64,000 nt of DNA, taken from NCBI GenBank assembly GCA_002304925.1, contig DBPT01000006.1, positions 270,865 through 334,864 on the forward strand, read 5' to 3'. The stretch comes from Prolixibacteraceae bacterium UBA1413. Its GTDB lineage: Bacteria > Bacteroidota > Bacteroidia > Bacteroidales > Prolixibacteraceae. A program made the translations under genes and the position numbers. The notes under the pieces were generated by a model that searched no databases, was not told where the DNA came from, and worked only from the letters and a program-made list of their open reading frames with translations. Shown one piece after another: positions 17,898 through 26,379 of the stretch (the stretch's first letter is position 1; every line of letters begins with the position of its first letter).

Positions 17898-18007
17898 TCA
17901 CGAGGATCAACTCCCACTTCAGAGAGTGCTGACCCGGATGATCAGCTCGCGTTTCAGGGAACATGACCTGAATGGCGCTGACCATAACAATCCTTTTTTT
18001 GACGATA

Positions 18008-20845
18008 ATGAAGATTTCCCTTGTTTTTATCGCCCTGGCCCTTCTACTCTCCGGCGGATGCCGTTCCGGGGAGGAGCTTTCATTAAACGACCTTTCAGGG
18101 GAATGGCGATTTGCTACCGACCCCGATGACCAGGGAATCGAAGCCCAGTGGTTCAGAAAGCCCCTCAAAGAGCGCATCACCCTGCCCGGGTCGATGGCTT
18201 CCAACGGAAAAGGCGATAAAGCATCGCTTTCAACCGTATGGACAGGCCAGATTGTGGACAGCTCTTTTTTCAAAAATCCGGAATACGCACCATTCCGAGT
18301 GGCGGAGAACTTCAAAATCCCCTTCTGGCTGCAACCTGTCCGTCATTATGTGGGACCCGCCTGGTACCAGAAAGAGATTTCTATTCCTGAAGGGTGGAAG
18401 GAGAAAAACATTTCTCTTGTTCTGGAAAGATGTCATTGGGAAACCCGCCTCTGGGTCGACGACCGGGAGGCAGGGATGCGGAACTCCCTGGGAACACCTC
18501 ACATTTACGACCTCACCGGACTGTCAGATCCCGGAAAACACACACTCACCATCCGGGTCGACAACCGCATCAGGGAAATCGATCCGGGCATTAATTCTCA
18601 CAGTATCAGCGACCATACCCAGACCAACTGGAACGGGATCACGGGCAAAATCTTGCTGGAAACGCGTCCTGCCGTTTTTATCCGGAACATGCAACTCTAC
18701 CCCGACATTCAGGGGAAACGGGTCGAAGCCAGGATTACCCTTGTCAATTCAGGGAATTCTTCAGGCAAAATCAGCCTGAAAACAGGTGTTAACGGCCCTT
18801 CCATTCCTCCTGACATGGTTACAGATCATGAGATCGAACCGGGAGAAAACAGCCTTATTGTTCTTTTCCCAATGGGAAACGACTTTAAAACATGGGACGA
18901 ATTTCATCCGCATCTTTATCTTTTCACGGCAGTTGTGACGCCCTACAATTCCGCGACCACCCACACTTTCAGGAGCAGTTTCGGAATGCGTGAACTGGCT
19001 GTCCGGGACGGCCAGATGCTGATTAATGGCAATCCGTTGTTTTTGCGGGGAACCCTTGAATGCGCCATTTTTCCCAAAACAGGCTATCCTCCCACGGATG
19101 AGGGGGAGTGGATGAGGATTTTCACCATTTGCCGGGCGCACGGACTCAACCACATGCGTTTCCACTCCTGGTGTCCTCCTGAAGCAGCCTTTTCAGCGGC
19201 TGACAAGGCCGGATTTTACCTCCAGGCGGAATGCTCCTCCTGGGCCAACCAGTCCACTTCGCTCGGCGACGGAAAGCCATTCGACAATTACCTCTACCAG
19301 GAAAGCGAACGGATGGTGGAGGCTTATGGCAATCACCCCTCCTTTTGCATGATGGCTTACGGCAATGAGCCGCGGGGAAGAAACCAAAACCTATTCCTCA
19401 CCAAATTTGTAAACTACTGGAAAGAAAAGGACAACCGCCGGCTTTACCTTTCGGGAGCCGGCTGGCCCAATCTGGAAGCAAATGATTACCTGAGCATGTC
19501 GGAACCCCGGATCCAGCGGTGGGGGGAAGAACTTACCAGCATTATCAATGCGTCGCCACCTTCAACCGATTATGACTGGGCTGACCGGATTAAAGGGACC
19601 ACACAGCCGGTGGTCAGCCACGAGATCGGACAGTGGTGCGTATATCCCGATTTTAAGGAAATCAGCCAATATGACGGTGTTTTGCGAGCACGGAATTTTG
19701 AGATCTTCAGGGAAAGCCTGGCAAGGAACGGCATGGGGCACCTGGCCGACAGTTTCCTGATGGCCTCGGGAAAGCTCCAGGCCCTCTGCTACAAGGCTGA
19801 CATTGAAGCAGCCCTGCGCACCCCGGGTTTCGGAGGTTTTCAACTGCTCGACCTGCACGATTTTCCCGGACAGGGAACCGCCCTGGTGGGCGTTCTGAAC
19901 GCCTTCTGGGAAGAAAAAGGGTACATCCCCCCGGAAGAATTCAGCAGATTCTGTAATTCCACAGTACCACTGGTCCGGATGAAAAAAATGATTTATACCA
20001 ATACGGAGGCTTTTGAAGCTTCCGCGGAAGTGGCCCACTTCGGAGAAAATCCCCTGAAAGGATGTGCCCCCGAATGGGAAGTTTCTGATACGAAAGGAAC
20101 TACCCTCCTGAAAGGCAGATTCCCCGAAACCGATATTCCCCTCGGAAACGGCATCCCTCTGGGCAAAATATCCTTTCCCCTGAAACAGTTTGTTTCCGCT
20201 CAAAAATTAACCCTCGTTATCACGATCGGTCCATTCGCCAACAGCTGGGATTTTTGGATCTTCCCCGGACGGCAGGAAACAATGTCCGGAGAAAATGAGA
20301 TTCGAATGGTCAGGCACCTTGATGACCAAACCCGGGAATACCTGCAAAACGGAGGCACAGTACTGCTGAACCTGAAAAAAGGAACCCTTTCCCCGGAAGC
20401 GGGAGGAAATATCAAGACCGGGTTTTCTTCCATTTTCTGGAATACCGCCTGGACCAGCGGCCAGGGACCGCATACGCTGGGAATCCTCTGCAATCCCGAT
20501 CACCCGGCATTCGCTGACTTTCCTGCGGAATTTCACAGCAACTGGCAATGGTGGGATGCCATGCATCATGGCAGCGCCATCAACCTGGCTTATCTCCCTG
20601 ACACCATAACGCCCATCCTCCGCGTTATCGATGACTGGTTCACCAACCGGCCCCTTGCCCTGCTCTTCGAAGCCCGCGTCGGAAAGGGGAGAGTGCTGGT
20701 TTCGGGGATAGATCTCGAAACCGGCATCGAAAACCGCCCAGATGCCTTGCAGCTCCTTCGCAGCCTGAAAAAATACATGACCGGACCGAATTTTAACCCC
20801 CATACTGAAATAAACCCTGAAATCCTGACCGGATTGGTCAGATAA
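18008..20845 (+). CDS. GH2-clan glycoside hydrolase lipoprotein with amidotransferase-like C-terminal domain
   Basis: A 945-residue lipoprotein; the signal peptide ends LLSGGCRS with lipidated Cys at 19. The start at 18008 puts the signal peptide in the usual place. Sugar-binding jelly roll (about 35-210), immunoglobulin-like domain (about 215-330), then a TIM barrel with acid/base Glu in MAYGNEPRG (near 453) and nucleophile Glu in VVSHEIGQW (near 538). After the barrel, about residues 770-930 look like a ThuA/amidotransferase fold, ending in RVGKGRVLVSGIDLETG. This architecture is known in Bacteroidetes GH2-like enzymes, but the target linkage is not predictable: beta-galactosidase, beta-glucuronidase or alpha-L-arabinopyranosidase are all possible. 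Confidence 0.88.
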   Translation: MKISLVFIALALLLSGGCRSGEELSLNDLSGEWRFATDPDDQGIEAQWFRKPLKERITLPGSMASNGKGDKASLSTVWTGQIVDSSFFKNPEYAPFRVAENFKIPFWLQPVRHYVGPAWYQKEISIPEGWKEKNISLVLERCHWETRLWVDDREAGMRNSLGTPHIYDLTGLSDPGKHTLTIRVDNRIREIDPGINSHSISDHTQTNWNGITGKILLETRPAVFIRNMQLYPDIQGKRVEARITLVNSGNSSGKISLKTGVNGPSIPPDMVTDHEIEPGENSLIVLFPMGNDFKTWDEFHPHLYLFTAVVTPYNSATTHTFRSSFGMRELAVRDGQMLINGNPLFLRGTLECAIFPKTGYPPTDEGEWMRIFTICRAHGLNHMRFHSWCPPEAAFSAADKAGFYLQAECSSWANQSTSLGDGKPFDNYLYQESERMVEAYGNHPSFCMMAYGNEPRGRNQNLFLTKFVNYWKEKDNRRLYLSGAGWPNLEANDYLSMSEPRIQRWGEELTSIINASPPSTDYDWADRIKGTTQPVVSHEIGQWCVYPDFKEISQYDGVLRARNFEIFRESLARNGMGHLADSFLMASGKLQALCYKADIEAALRTPGFGGFQLLDLHDFPGQGTALVGVLNAFWEEKGYIPPEEFSRFCNSTVPLVRMKKMIYTNTEAFEASAEVAHFGENPLKGCAPEWEVSDTKGTTLLKGRFPETDIPLGNGIPLGKISFPLKQFVSAQKLTLVITIGPFANSWDFWIFPGRQETMSGENEIRMVRHLDDQTREYLQNGGTVLLNLKKGTLSPEAGGNIKTGFSSIFWNTAWTSGQGPHTLGILCNPDHPAFADFPAEFHSNWQWWDAMHHGSAINLAYLPDTITPILRVIDDWFTNRPLALLFEARVGKGRVLVSGIDLETGIENRPDALQLLRSLKKYMTGPNFNPHTEINPEILTGLVR

Positions 20846-20870
20846 CCGGGATGTAAACCAAGAAAAAACC

Positions 20871-21014
20871 ATGAAGCCATTTCAAAAGCTCAGAAATTCA
20901 ATCCACCCGACCGATTATTCCCGATTCGCTTTTTTAATCTTGGGCATCGGATCAACACCCTGGTTTCTGATCAGGGTAATTCCCAAGCCCGGTAAATCAA
21001 TACATTTGACATGA
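20871..21014 (+). CDS. Small ORF (47 aa) overlapping the next start by ATGA
   Basis: An uncalled short frame, MKPFQKLRN to KPGKSIHLT, lies between the GH2 gene and the CBM9-like gene. It starts 26 bp after the GH2 stop and ends with a 4-base ATGA overlap on the next start codon, which is the arrangement used for translational coupling. The middle (FAFLILGIGSTPWFLI) is hydrophobic enough for one membrane pass. There is no family signature. It may be a leader peptide or a chance frame. Confidence 0.3.
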   Translation: MKPFQKLRNSIHPTDYSRFAFLILGIGSTPWFLIRVIPKPGKSIHLT

Positions 21015-22060
21015 AATTATCTTCTTTAAAACTGAACCTGACTATCCGTTGTGGGCTGCTGATGGCCCTTTCGGTAATCCTTATGCCCCGTGTGTCAGGG
21101 CAGACTCAAAAAGACACCCTTTTTGCAGTATATTCCCCAACACCGGTGGTGATTGACGGATCAGGGGAGGAATCCTGTTGGGAAAGAACTGACTGGCATC
21201 CCATTGATCAGGTATGGATCCCCTATAACGCAAAAATGGCGCCGGGTGATTTTGCCGGAAAGTACAAAGTTGCCTGGGATAGCCTTTATCTCTATCTCCT
21301 GGTGGAAATAATCGACGACATGCTGTCTGACGACCATCCCGACCCGCTTAACAACTATTGGGAAGATGACTGTCTGGAGGTGTTCATTGACGAAGACCGG
21401 TCCATGGGCTACCACTTGAATAACAACAACGCCTTTGCCTATCACATCAGCCTGAGCTACGACGTCATTGACGCGACCGCATATGGAGCGGTAAATCTGA
21501 AAAACAACGTCGTGGCCTGTATGGATACCATAGCGCCCAACACCTATCTCTGGGAAGTCGCCGTTAAAATTTATAACGATAAATTCAACCTGAGCAATCC
21601 GGAGGCAAGCAGGGTTATTCTCACTGCCGGGAAATTAATGGGCTTTGCCCTGGCTTATTGCGACAATGACGAGACCACCAGACGGGAAAACTTTATCGGT
21701 TCGATATATATGACACAGGCTACCGCCAACGACAATTACAAAACAGCCGACTACTTCCAGCCTTTGGTACTCTCAGCGAAAGAGATCCTCAGCCACTCTC
21801 TTTCCGGCTATCCTGATGCTGAGAAAAAGGTGACCATTTACCCCAACCCCGCCCGCGAAAAAATCAGGATCAGGCCAACTGGAAAGGACCAACAGGATTT
21901 CCGCTGTGAAATACGGTCGTTAAACGGCAGTTTGTTGATTTCAGAAGAATGCACTCTTCCCGAAAACGAGATTTCCATCACGGATCTTCCGCCAGGAATT
22001 TATATGGTCTCCCTGTTTTCGGATCATTTTTTTGTGACTGAAAAACTAATCCTTCTTTAA
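21011..22060 (+). CDS. Secreted CBM9-like carbohydrate-binding protein with T9SS sorting domain
   Basis: A 349-residue exported protein. Signal peptide about 1-32 (ending RVSGQ). The body resembles a family 9 carbohydrate-binding module: TPVVIDGSGEESCWERTDW at the N-terminal edge, YKVAWDSLYLYLLVEIIDD, and WEDDCLEVFID are the usual signatures. The C terminus is a type IX secretion sorting domain (VTIYPNPAREKIRI, then LPPGIYMVSLF). It has no catalytic residues that I can identify, so it probably holds glycans at the cell surface or assists the co-transcribed GH95 enzyme, whose start is 13 bp downstream. Confidence 0.87.
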   Translation: MKLSSLKLNLTIRCGLLMALSVILMPRVSGQTQKDTLFAVYSPTPVVIDGSGEESCWERTDWHPIDQVWIPYNAKMAPGDFAGKYKVAWDSLYLYLLVEIIDDMLSDDHPDPLNNYWEDDCLEVFIDEDRSMGYHLNNNNAFAYHISLSYDVIDATAYGAVNLKNNVVACMDTIAPNTYLWEVAVKIYNDKFNLSNPEASRVILTAGKLMGFALAYCDNDETTRRENFIGSIYMTQATANDNYKTADYFQPLVLSAKEILSHSLSGYPDAEKKVTIYPNPAREKIRIRPTGKDQQDFRCEIRSLNGSLLISEECTLPENEISITDLPPGIYMVSLFSDHFFVTEKLILL

Positions 22061-22073
22061 AAACCAACAGACT

Positions 22074-24380
22074 ATGCGGCTAAAAGTATTTATGTTGTAT
22101 ACACTCGTCGTTTTTTTTACTTCTGCAACAAAAGGCAATGACAATGACCTGAAACTCTGGTATGGGCGGCCTGCAGAGAAATGGACCGAAGCGCTACCCG
22201 TCGGGAATGGCAGTCTTGGCGCCATGATCTTCGGAGGAGCAGAAAACGAACGGATCCAATTCAACGAGGAGACCCTCTGGACCGGTGCACCCCATGACTA
22301 TTCTCACCCGGGAGCTTCGGCGTACCTCGACACCATCAGGCAACTGTTATTCCAGGGAAGGCAGAAGGATGCGGAAGCGCTGGCCATGAAGGAGTTCATG
22401 AGTGTGCCTCTGGGGCAGAAGGCTTACCAGCCCTTTGGCGACCTGAAACTCTATTTCCCCGGACATGGGGATTTTTCCCGTTACTCCCGGGAACTGGACC
22501 TCCGCAAAGCCCTCCACAGGGTCACCTACCAGTCGGGAGGGGTGACCTTTACCCGTGAAACCTTTGCTTCCCGTCCTGACCGGGCCATCGTTATCAGGTT
22601 GTCGGCGGACAGAAAAAAAGGCCTTGGGTTTTCCATGGGGTTGGATGCTTTGCATGAGGAAAAAATGGTGAAAGCTTCTGGGAACACCCTGCGCCTTGAC
22701 GTTCAGGTAAAAGAGGGCGCCCTGCGGGGGGTCGCCTTCGTCAGGGTTGTCACTGACGGCACCACGGAAGTCCGCGAAAACCGGCTTTTCATTTCCGGAG
22801 CCCAAACGGCCACCCTGGTTCTTACCGCCGCCACCAATTATGTTACGTACCGTGATGTGAGCGGTGATCCTGAACAGATAGCCCGCCAACAACTGCAATC
22901 GGCCGGTCCGAAGAAATTCAAAACCCTCCTGCGCAGGCACCTGGCCGACTATACCAGCCTGTTCAACCGTTTCGACGTGAGTTTTGGCACCAACAGTCAG
23001 GCGTTGCTGCCCACCAACCAGCGTATCATCGATTTCAGCAAAACGGCAAACGATCCCCAATTGCTGGCCCTTTACATCCAGTATGGCCGTTACCTGCTGA
23101 TCTCCTCCAGCCGGCCGGGAACGCAACCCGCCAACCTGCAGGGGATCTGGAACGAACAACTCAGACCGCCGTGGGACAGCAAATGGACGGTCAACATCAA
23201 CGCTGAAATGAACTATTGGCCGGCGGAAGTCACCGGACTTCCCGAGTGTCATGAAGCTCTCTTTCAAATGGTGGAAGAGTGTGCTGAAGCTGGAAAAACC
23301 ACCGCACGGGAGCATTACAATTGCCCGGGATGGGTGTTGCACCATAATACGGATATCTGGCGGGGAACCGCACCCATCAACGCTTCCGACCATGGTATCT
23401 GGGTCACCGGCGGTGCCTGGCTGAGCCTTCATCTATGGGAGCATTTCCTCTTCACACAAGACCGGGAATTTCTGGCCGCAAGAGCTTACCCCGTCATGCG
23501 GGGCGCCGCAGAATTCTTCACCCGCTTCCTGGTAAGGGATCCTGTTACCGGCAAGCTGATCAGCGCTCCCTCCAACTCCCCCGAAAACGGCGGACTGGTA
23601 GCCGGTCCGGCCATGGACCACCAGATCATCAGGTCCCTTTTCAAAGCCTGCATTGAGGCCTCCTCTCTTCTGAATACCGATACTGAGTTCGCCGGAAAAC
23701 TGCAAAAAATGGTTCCGGAGATCGCCCCCGACCGAATCGGCCGGCACGGTCAACTGCAGGAATGGGTGGAAGACAAAGATGATCCCAACAACAAACACCG
23801 CCACGTCTCCCACCTCTGGGCCGTCCACCCGGGTAGCGAAATTACCTGGAACAGCTCCCCGGAATTGATGAAAGCCGCCCGCCAATCGCTCCTCTTCAGG
23901 GGCGATGAAGGTACGGGATGGAGCCTGGCGTGGAAAATCAACTTCTGGGCACGCTTCCTCGATGGCAACCATGCCTATAATATGGTAAAACTCCTCTTCC
24001 GCCCCGTCCAGATCGACAAAGAAGTCTACGCCGGGGGAGGCGGCTCCTATACCAACCTCTTCGACGCCCATCCTCCCTTCCAGATCGACGGCAATTTCGG
24101 AGCCCCGGCAGGCATGGTGGAAATGCTCATCCAGAGCCATGCCGGTGAAATCCATATCCTGCCCGCCCTGCCCGACGCGTTACCCGACGGTTTCATCAAG
24201 GGTGTGAGGGCGCGCGGAGGATTTGTCCTTGACTTCGAATGGAAATCCGGAAAACTGCAAAAACTGAAAGTCCGTTCCATCGCCGGACAGCCCTGCAAAC
24301 TTAGCTATGCCGGAAAAACGATCTCATTCGATACCGCAAAAAACAAAAGCTACTCTTTCGACGGCAGCTTGGAAAACTGA
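22074..24380 (+). CDS. GH95 alpha-L-fucosidase (or alpha-L-galactosidase)
   Basis: A 768-residue exported enzyme of family GH95, which removes alpha-1,2-linked L-fucose by inversion; some members act on L-galactose. Signal peptide about 1-21, without a lipobox. Family hallmarks: LWYGRPAEKWTEALPVGNGS at the N terminus, FNEETLWTGAP, then in the (alpha/alpha)6 barrel NINAEMNYWPAEVTGL, HHNTDIWRGTAP, SNSPENG, HVSHLWAVHPGSEI, GDEGTGWSLAWKINFWARF and FQIDGNFGAPAGM. The length is near the family norm. Together with two GH29 genes 20 kb away it shows that fucosylated glycans are used. Confidence 0.95.
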   Translation: MRLKVFMLYTLVVFFTSATKGNDNDLKLWYGRPAEKWTEALPVGNGSLGAMIFGGAENERIQFNEETLWTGAPHDYSHPGASAYLDTIRQLLFQGRQKDAEALAMKEFMSVPLGQKAYQPFGDLKLYFPGHGDFSRYSRELDLRKALHRVTYQSGGVTFTRETFASRPDRAIVIRLSADRKKGLGFSMGLDALHEEKMVKASGNTLRLDVQVKEGALRGVAFVRVVTDGTTEVRENRLFISGAQTATLVLTAATNYVTYRDVSGDPEQIARQQLQSAGPKKFKTLLRRHLADYTSLFNRFDVSFGTNSQALLPTNQRIIDFSKTANDPQLLALYIQYGRYLLISSSRPGTQPANLQGIWNEQLRPPWDSKWTVNINAEMNYWPAEVTGLPECHEALFQMVEECAEAGKTTAREHYNCPGWVLHHNTDIWRGTAPINASDHGIWVTGGAWLSLHLWEHFLFTQDREFLAARAYPVMRGAAEFFTRFLVRDPVTGKLISAPSNSPENGGLVAGPAMDHQIIRSLFKACIEASSLLNTDTEFAGKLQKMVPEIAPDRIGRHGQLQEWVEDKDDPNNKHRHVSHLWAVHPGSEITWNSSPELMKAARQSLLFRGDEGTGWSLAWKINFWARFLDGNHAYNMVKLLFRPVQIDKEVYAGGGGSYTNLFDAHPPFQIDGNFGAPAGMVEMLIQSHAGEIHILPALPDALPDGFIKGVRARGGFVLDFEWKSGKLQKLKVRSIAGQPCKLSYAGKTISFDTAKNKSYSFDGSLEN

Positions 24381-24473
24381 TTGAACAACCTTCATCGATC
24401 TGAGTATTCATCGTCTGATTTGTTTGAATAAGGTGTAATCAAAAGTTCTGACTCTTTGAACTTAAATATTTTA

Positions 24474-24481
24474 TACTTTTG
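24474..24481 (+). promoter_or_regulatory. -7 promoter element for the mannan locus sigma factor
   Basis: TACTTTTG fits TAnnTTTG, 20 bp before the sigma factor start. A TTTG at 24455-24458 is only 15 bp away, which is shorter than the usual 19-21. Confidence 0.5.
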
Positions 24482-24501
24482 TTTACATCTTCCGATCTGA
24501 G

Positions 24502-25083
24502 ATGGGAAATAACTTTCTGCTGGATAAGACGCTGAAGCAACTTGCCAATGATGATAAGAATGCATTGGAAAAGATTTTCAATTATTATTATCCGCGGCTT
24601 TACTGTTTTTCAAAGACACTCCTGAAACTGGATGAAGGGGTAGAGGATATCCTCCAGGAGGTATTTCTGAGAATCTACCAAAATCGCAAGAACATTAAGA
24701 GTACCGAAACCTTCCAATCCTATATTTTTACCATTACCCGCAACCTATTGCTGAATGAACTCCGAAGCCGGCTGCATGAACATAAAGCCAAAGAAAAGAT
24801 CTATCGGGAAAGTGTGGCCAGGGAGTATCTGTTGTCTGAAAAAATTGAGTTCCTCGAATTGCAGGAAAAACTTGAACAAATCATCGAAACGCTACCCGAC
24901 AGGCGTCGGGAAATCTATCTTCTCAGTCGCAAGAAAGGTTTGTCGCATAAGGAGATAGCTGTAAAACTCGACCTCTCTGAAAAAACGGTTGAATACCACA
25001 TTACGCAATCCTTGTCGGAAATTAAGAAAAAAATGAGAGAAATAGGATTGTTAGCCATGCTCTACTTTTATTTCTTTTTATAG
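24502..25083 (+). CDS. ECF RNA polymerase sigma factor of the mannan locus
   Basis: A 193-residue ECF sigma factor. Region 2 (about 20-88) contains FNYYYPRLYCFSKTLLK and DILQEVFLRIYQNRKNI; region 4 (about 125-180) contains LPDRRREIYLLSRKKGLSHK and AVKLDLSEKTVEYHI, the helix-turn-helix that reads the -35 site. It ends in a hydrophobic tail (LLAMLYFYFFL), a common trait of Bacteroidetes ECF factors. The FecR anti-sigma factor and an STN-bearing SusC follow directly, so it should be released when the transporter meets its glycan and then activate this locus. Confidence 0.95.
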   Translation: MGNNFLLDKTLKQLANDDKNALEKIFNYYYPRLYCFSKTLLKLDEGVEDILQEVFLRIYQNRKNIKSTETFQSYIFTITRNLLLNELRSRLHEHKAKEKIYRESVAREYLLSEKIEFLELQEKLEQIIETLPDRRREIYLLSRKKGLSHKEIAVKLDLSEKTVEYHITQSLSEIKKKMREIGLLAMLYFYFFL

Positions 25084-25247
25084 TAGGAAGAGCGATCACT
25101 GCCTCATCGGAATACAATGAGAAGATGACCTTAAATGCAAATCCTAATAATCAGTATCTCTTATCATGAATAAAAATTGGGGAAATTCTTTAAAAAAATG
25201 GAAGTTCCGCTAGGGATAGGAGGCGCTGCCGTGTATTATAATCAAGA

Positions 25248-26228
25248 ATGGAAAAGTTATTCTCGAAATATCTGCACGCTGTTTGCACTCCTGAAGAGTT
25301 TCAGGAAATCACAAATTGGATCAAGCAAATAGGAAATAATGACAAACTGTCGTCGTTGATGCATCAACATTGGGAGAATGTTGTTTTGCATGAACCGGGT
25401 CATGAGGTGAATCATACATTATGGCAAAAAATCAGATCTGCCATTGATGAACAGGAAAACTCAGTTTTGCAGCGCAGGATCCAAAAATATAAATGGGGTT
25501 TACGGGCAGCCGCTATTCTGGTAAGCGCTTTAATACTTGCCAACCTGCTCCTTGCGCCGCTTTTATTTCTTAATGAGAAAGGGGGTCAATCCATTTGTAC
25601 GACAGTTCCGAATGGTGCGCGAACAAATCTCATCTTGCCTGATGGTTCAGAAGTCTGGTTGAACTCAGGGTCAACACTTTCCTATTCCACTGATTTTAGC
25701 AGTAACCGGGGTGTTGAGTTGGAAGGGGAAGCCTATTTTAAGGTAACAAAGTCCAGTGCCCCTTTTAGGGTATCCACAACCTTTGGCCAGGTTGAAGTGA
25801 CTGGTACTGCCTTTAATGTAAAAACACTCTCTTCTGAAAACGAGTTTGAGACTACGGTTGAGGAGGGGACAGTGATAGTTAAAAGTCCACGGGTACGCCG
25901 GGCCGCTGAATTAAAGACTGGGCAACATGCCCGTCTGAATGGCAGCCGTTGGAAATTGGCCAAGGTCGAGACTGACCTTTACACATCATGGAAAGATGGA
26001 AAAATTATCTTTCGCAATGAGAATCTTCCCAATGTGGCAAAACGACTGGAGCGATGGTATAATATCAGAATTGAACTGGATAACGATCCCCGGTTGCGAA
26101 AAATCAACTATACAGGAACCCTCGAAATGGAGTCATTCAGCGAAGTGCTTGAGCTGTTAAAAGTGACCGACTCCATCGATTTTACTTATAACGACAAAAC
26201 CAGGATTGTCAGGATAACACACCGGTAA
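25248..26228 (+). CDS. FecR-family anti-sigma factor
   Basis: A 326-residue inner-membrane regulator. An N-terminal cytoplasmic part (about 1-80) binds the sigma factor, one transmembrane helix lies near 88-108 (AAAILVSALILANLLLAPLL), and the periplasmic FecR domain follows: TVPNGARTNLILPDGSEVWL, LEGEAYFKV, FNVKTLSSE. The C-terminal DUF4974-like domain (NLPNVAKRLERWYNIRIEL) contacts the STN domain of SusC. It is 164 bp after the sigma gene; no gene lies between them. Signal transduction should run SusC (26380) to FecR to sigma (24502). Confidence 0.95.
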   Translation: MEKLFSKYLHAVCTPEEFQEITNWIKQIGNNDKLSSLMHQHWENVVLHEPGHEVNHTLWQKIRSAIDEQENSVLQRRIQKYKWGLRAAAILVSALILANLLLAPLLFLNEKGGQSICTTVPNGARTNLILPDGSEVWLNSGSTLSYSTDFSSNRGVELEGEAYFKVTKSSAPFRVSTTFGQVEVTGTAFNVKTLSSENEFETTVEEGTVIVKSPRVRRAAELKTGQHARLNGSRWKLAKVETDLYTSWKDGKIIFRNENLPNVAKRLERWYNIRIELDNDPRLRKINYTGTLEMESFSEVLELLKVTDSIDFTYNDKTRIVRITHR

Positions 26229-26304
26229 AAAACGAATTATTTACAGAAACCATGAACAAAACCAGAAAGTGCCTATGAGAATATCGCTGTCAGAGAAGGT
26301 TAAA

Positions 26305-26334
26305 AAGGGGCAGAAATAGCCGTTTCTACCCCTT
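26305..26334 (+). promoter_or_regulatory. Hairpin between fecR and susC (attenuator or weak terminator)
   Basis: AAGGGG (26305-26310) and AGAAA (26312-26316) pair with TTTCT (26323-26327) and CCCCTT (26329-26334), with one mismatch and a six-base loop. There is no T-run after it. It would separate the regulatory genes from the strongly expressed SusC operon. Confidence 0.55.
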
Positions 26335-26379
26335 GAAAATGTGATTTAACACGCTAGTAATTAAACCAAAAATAAAAGT

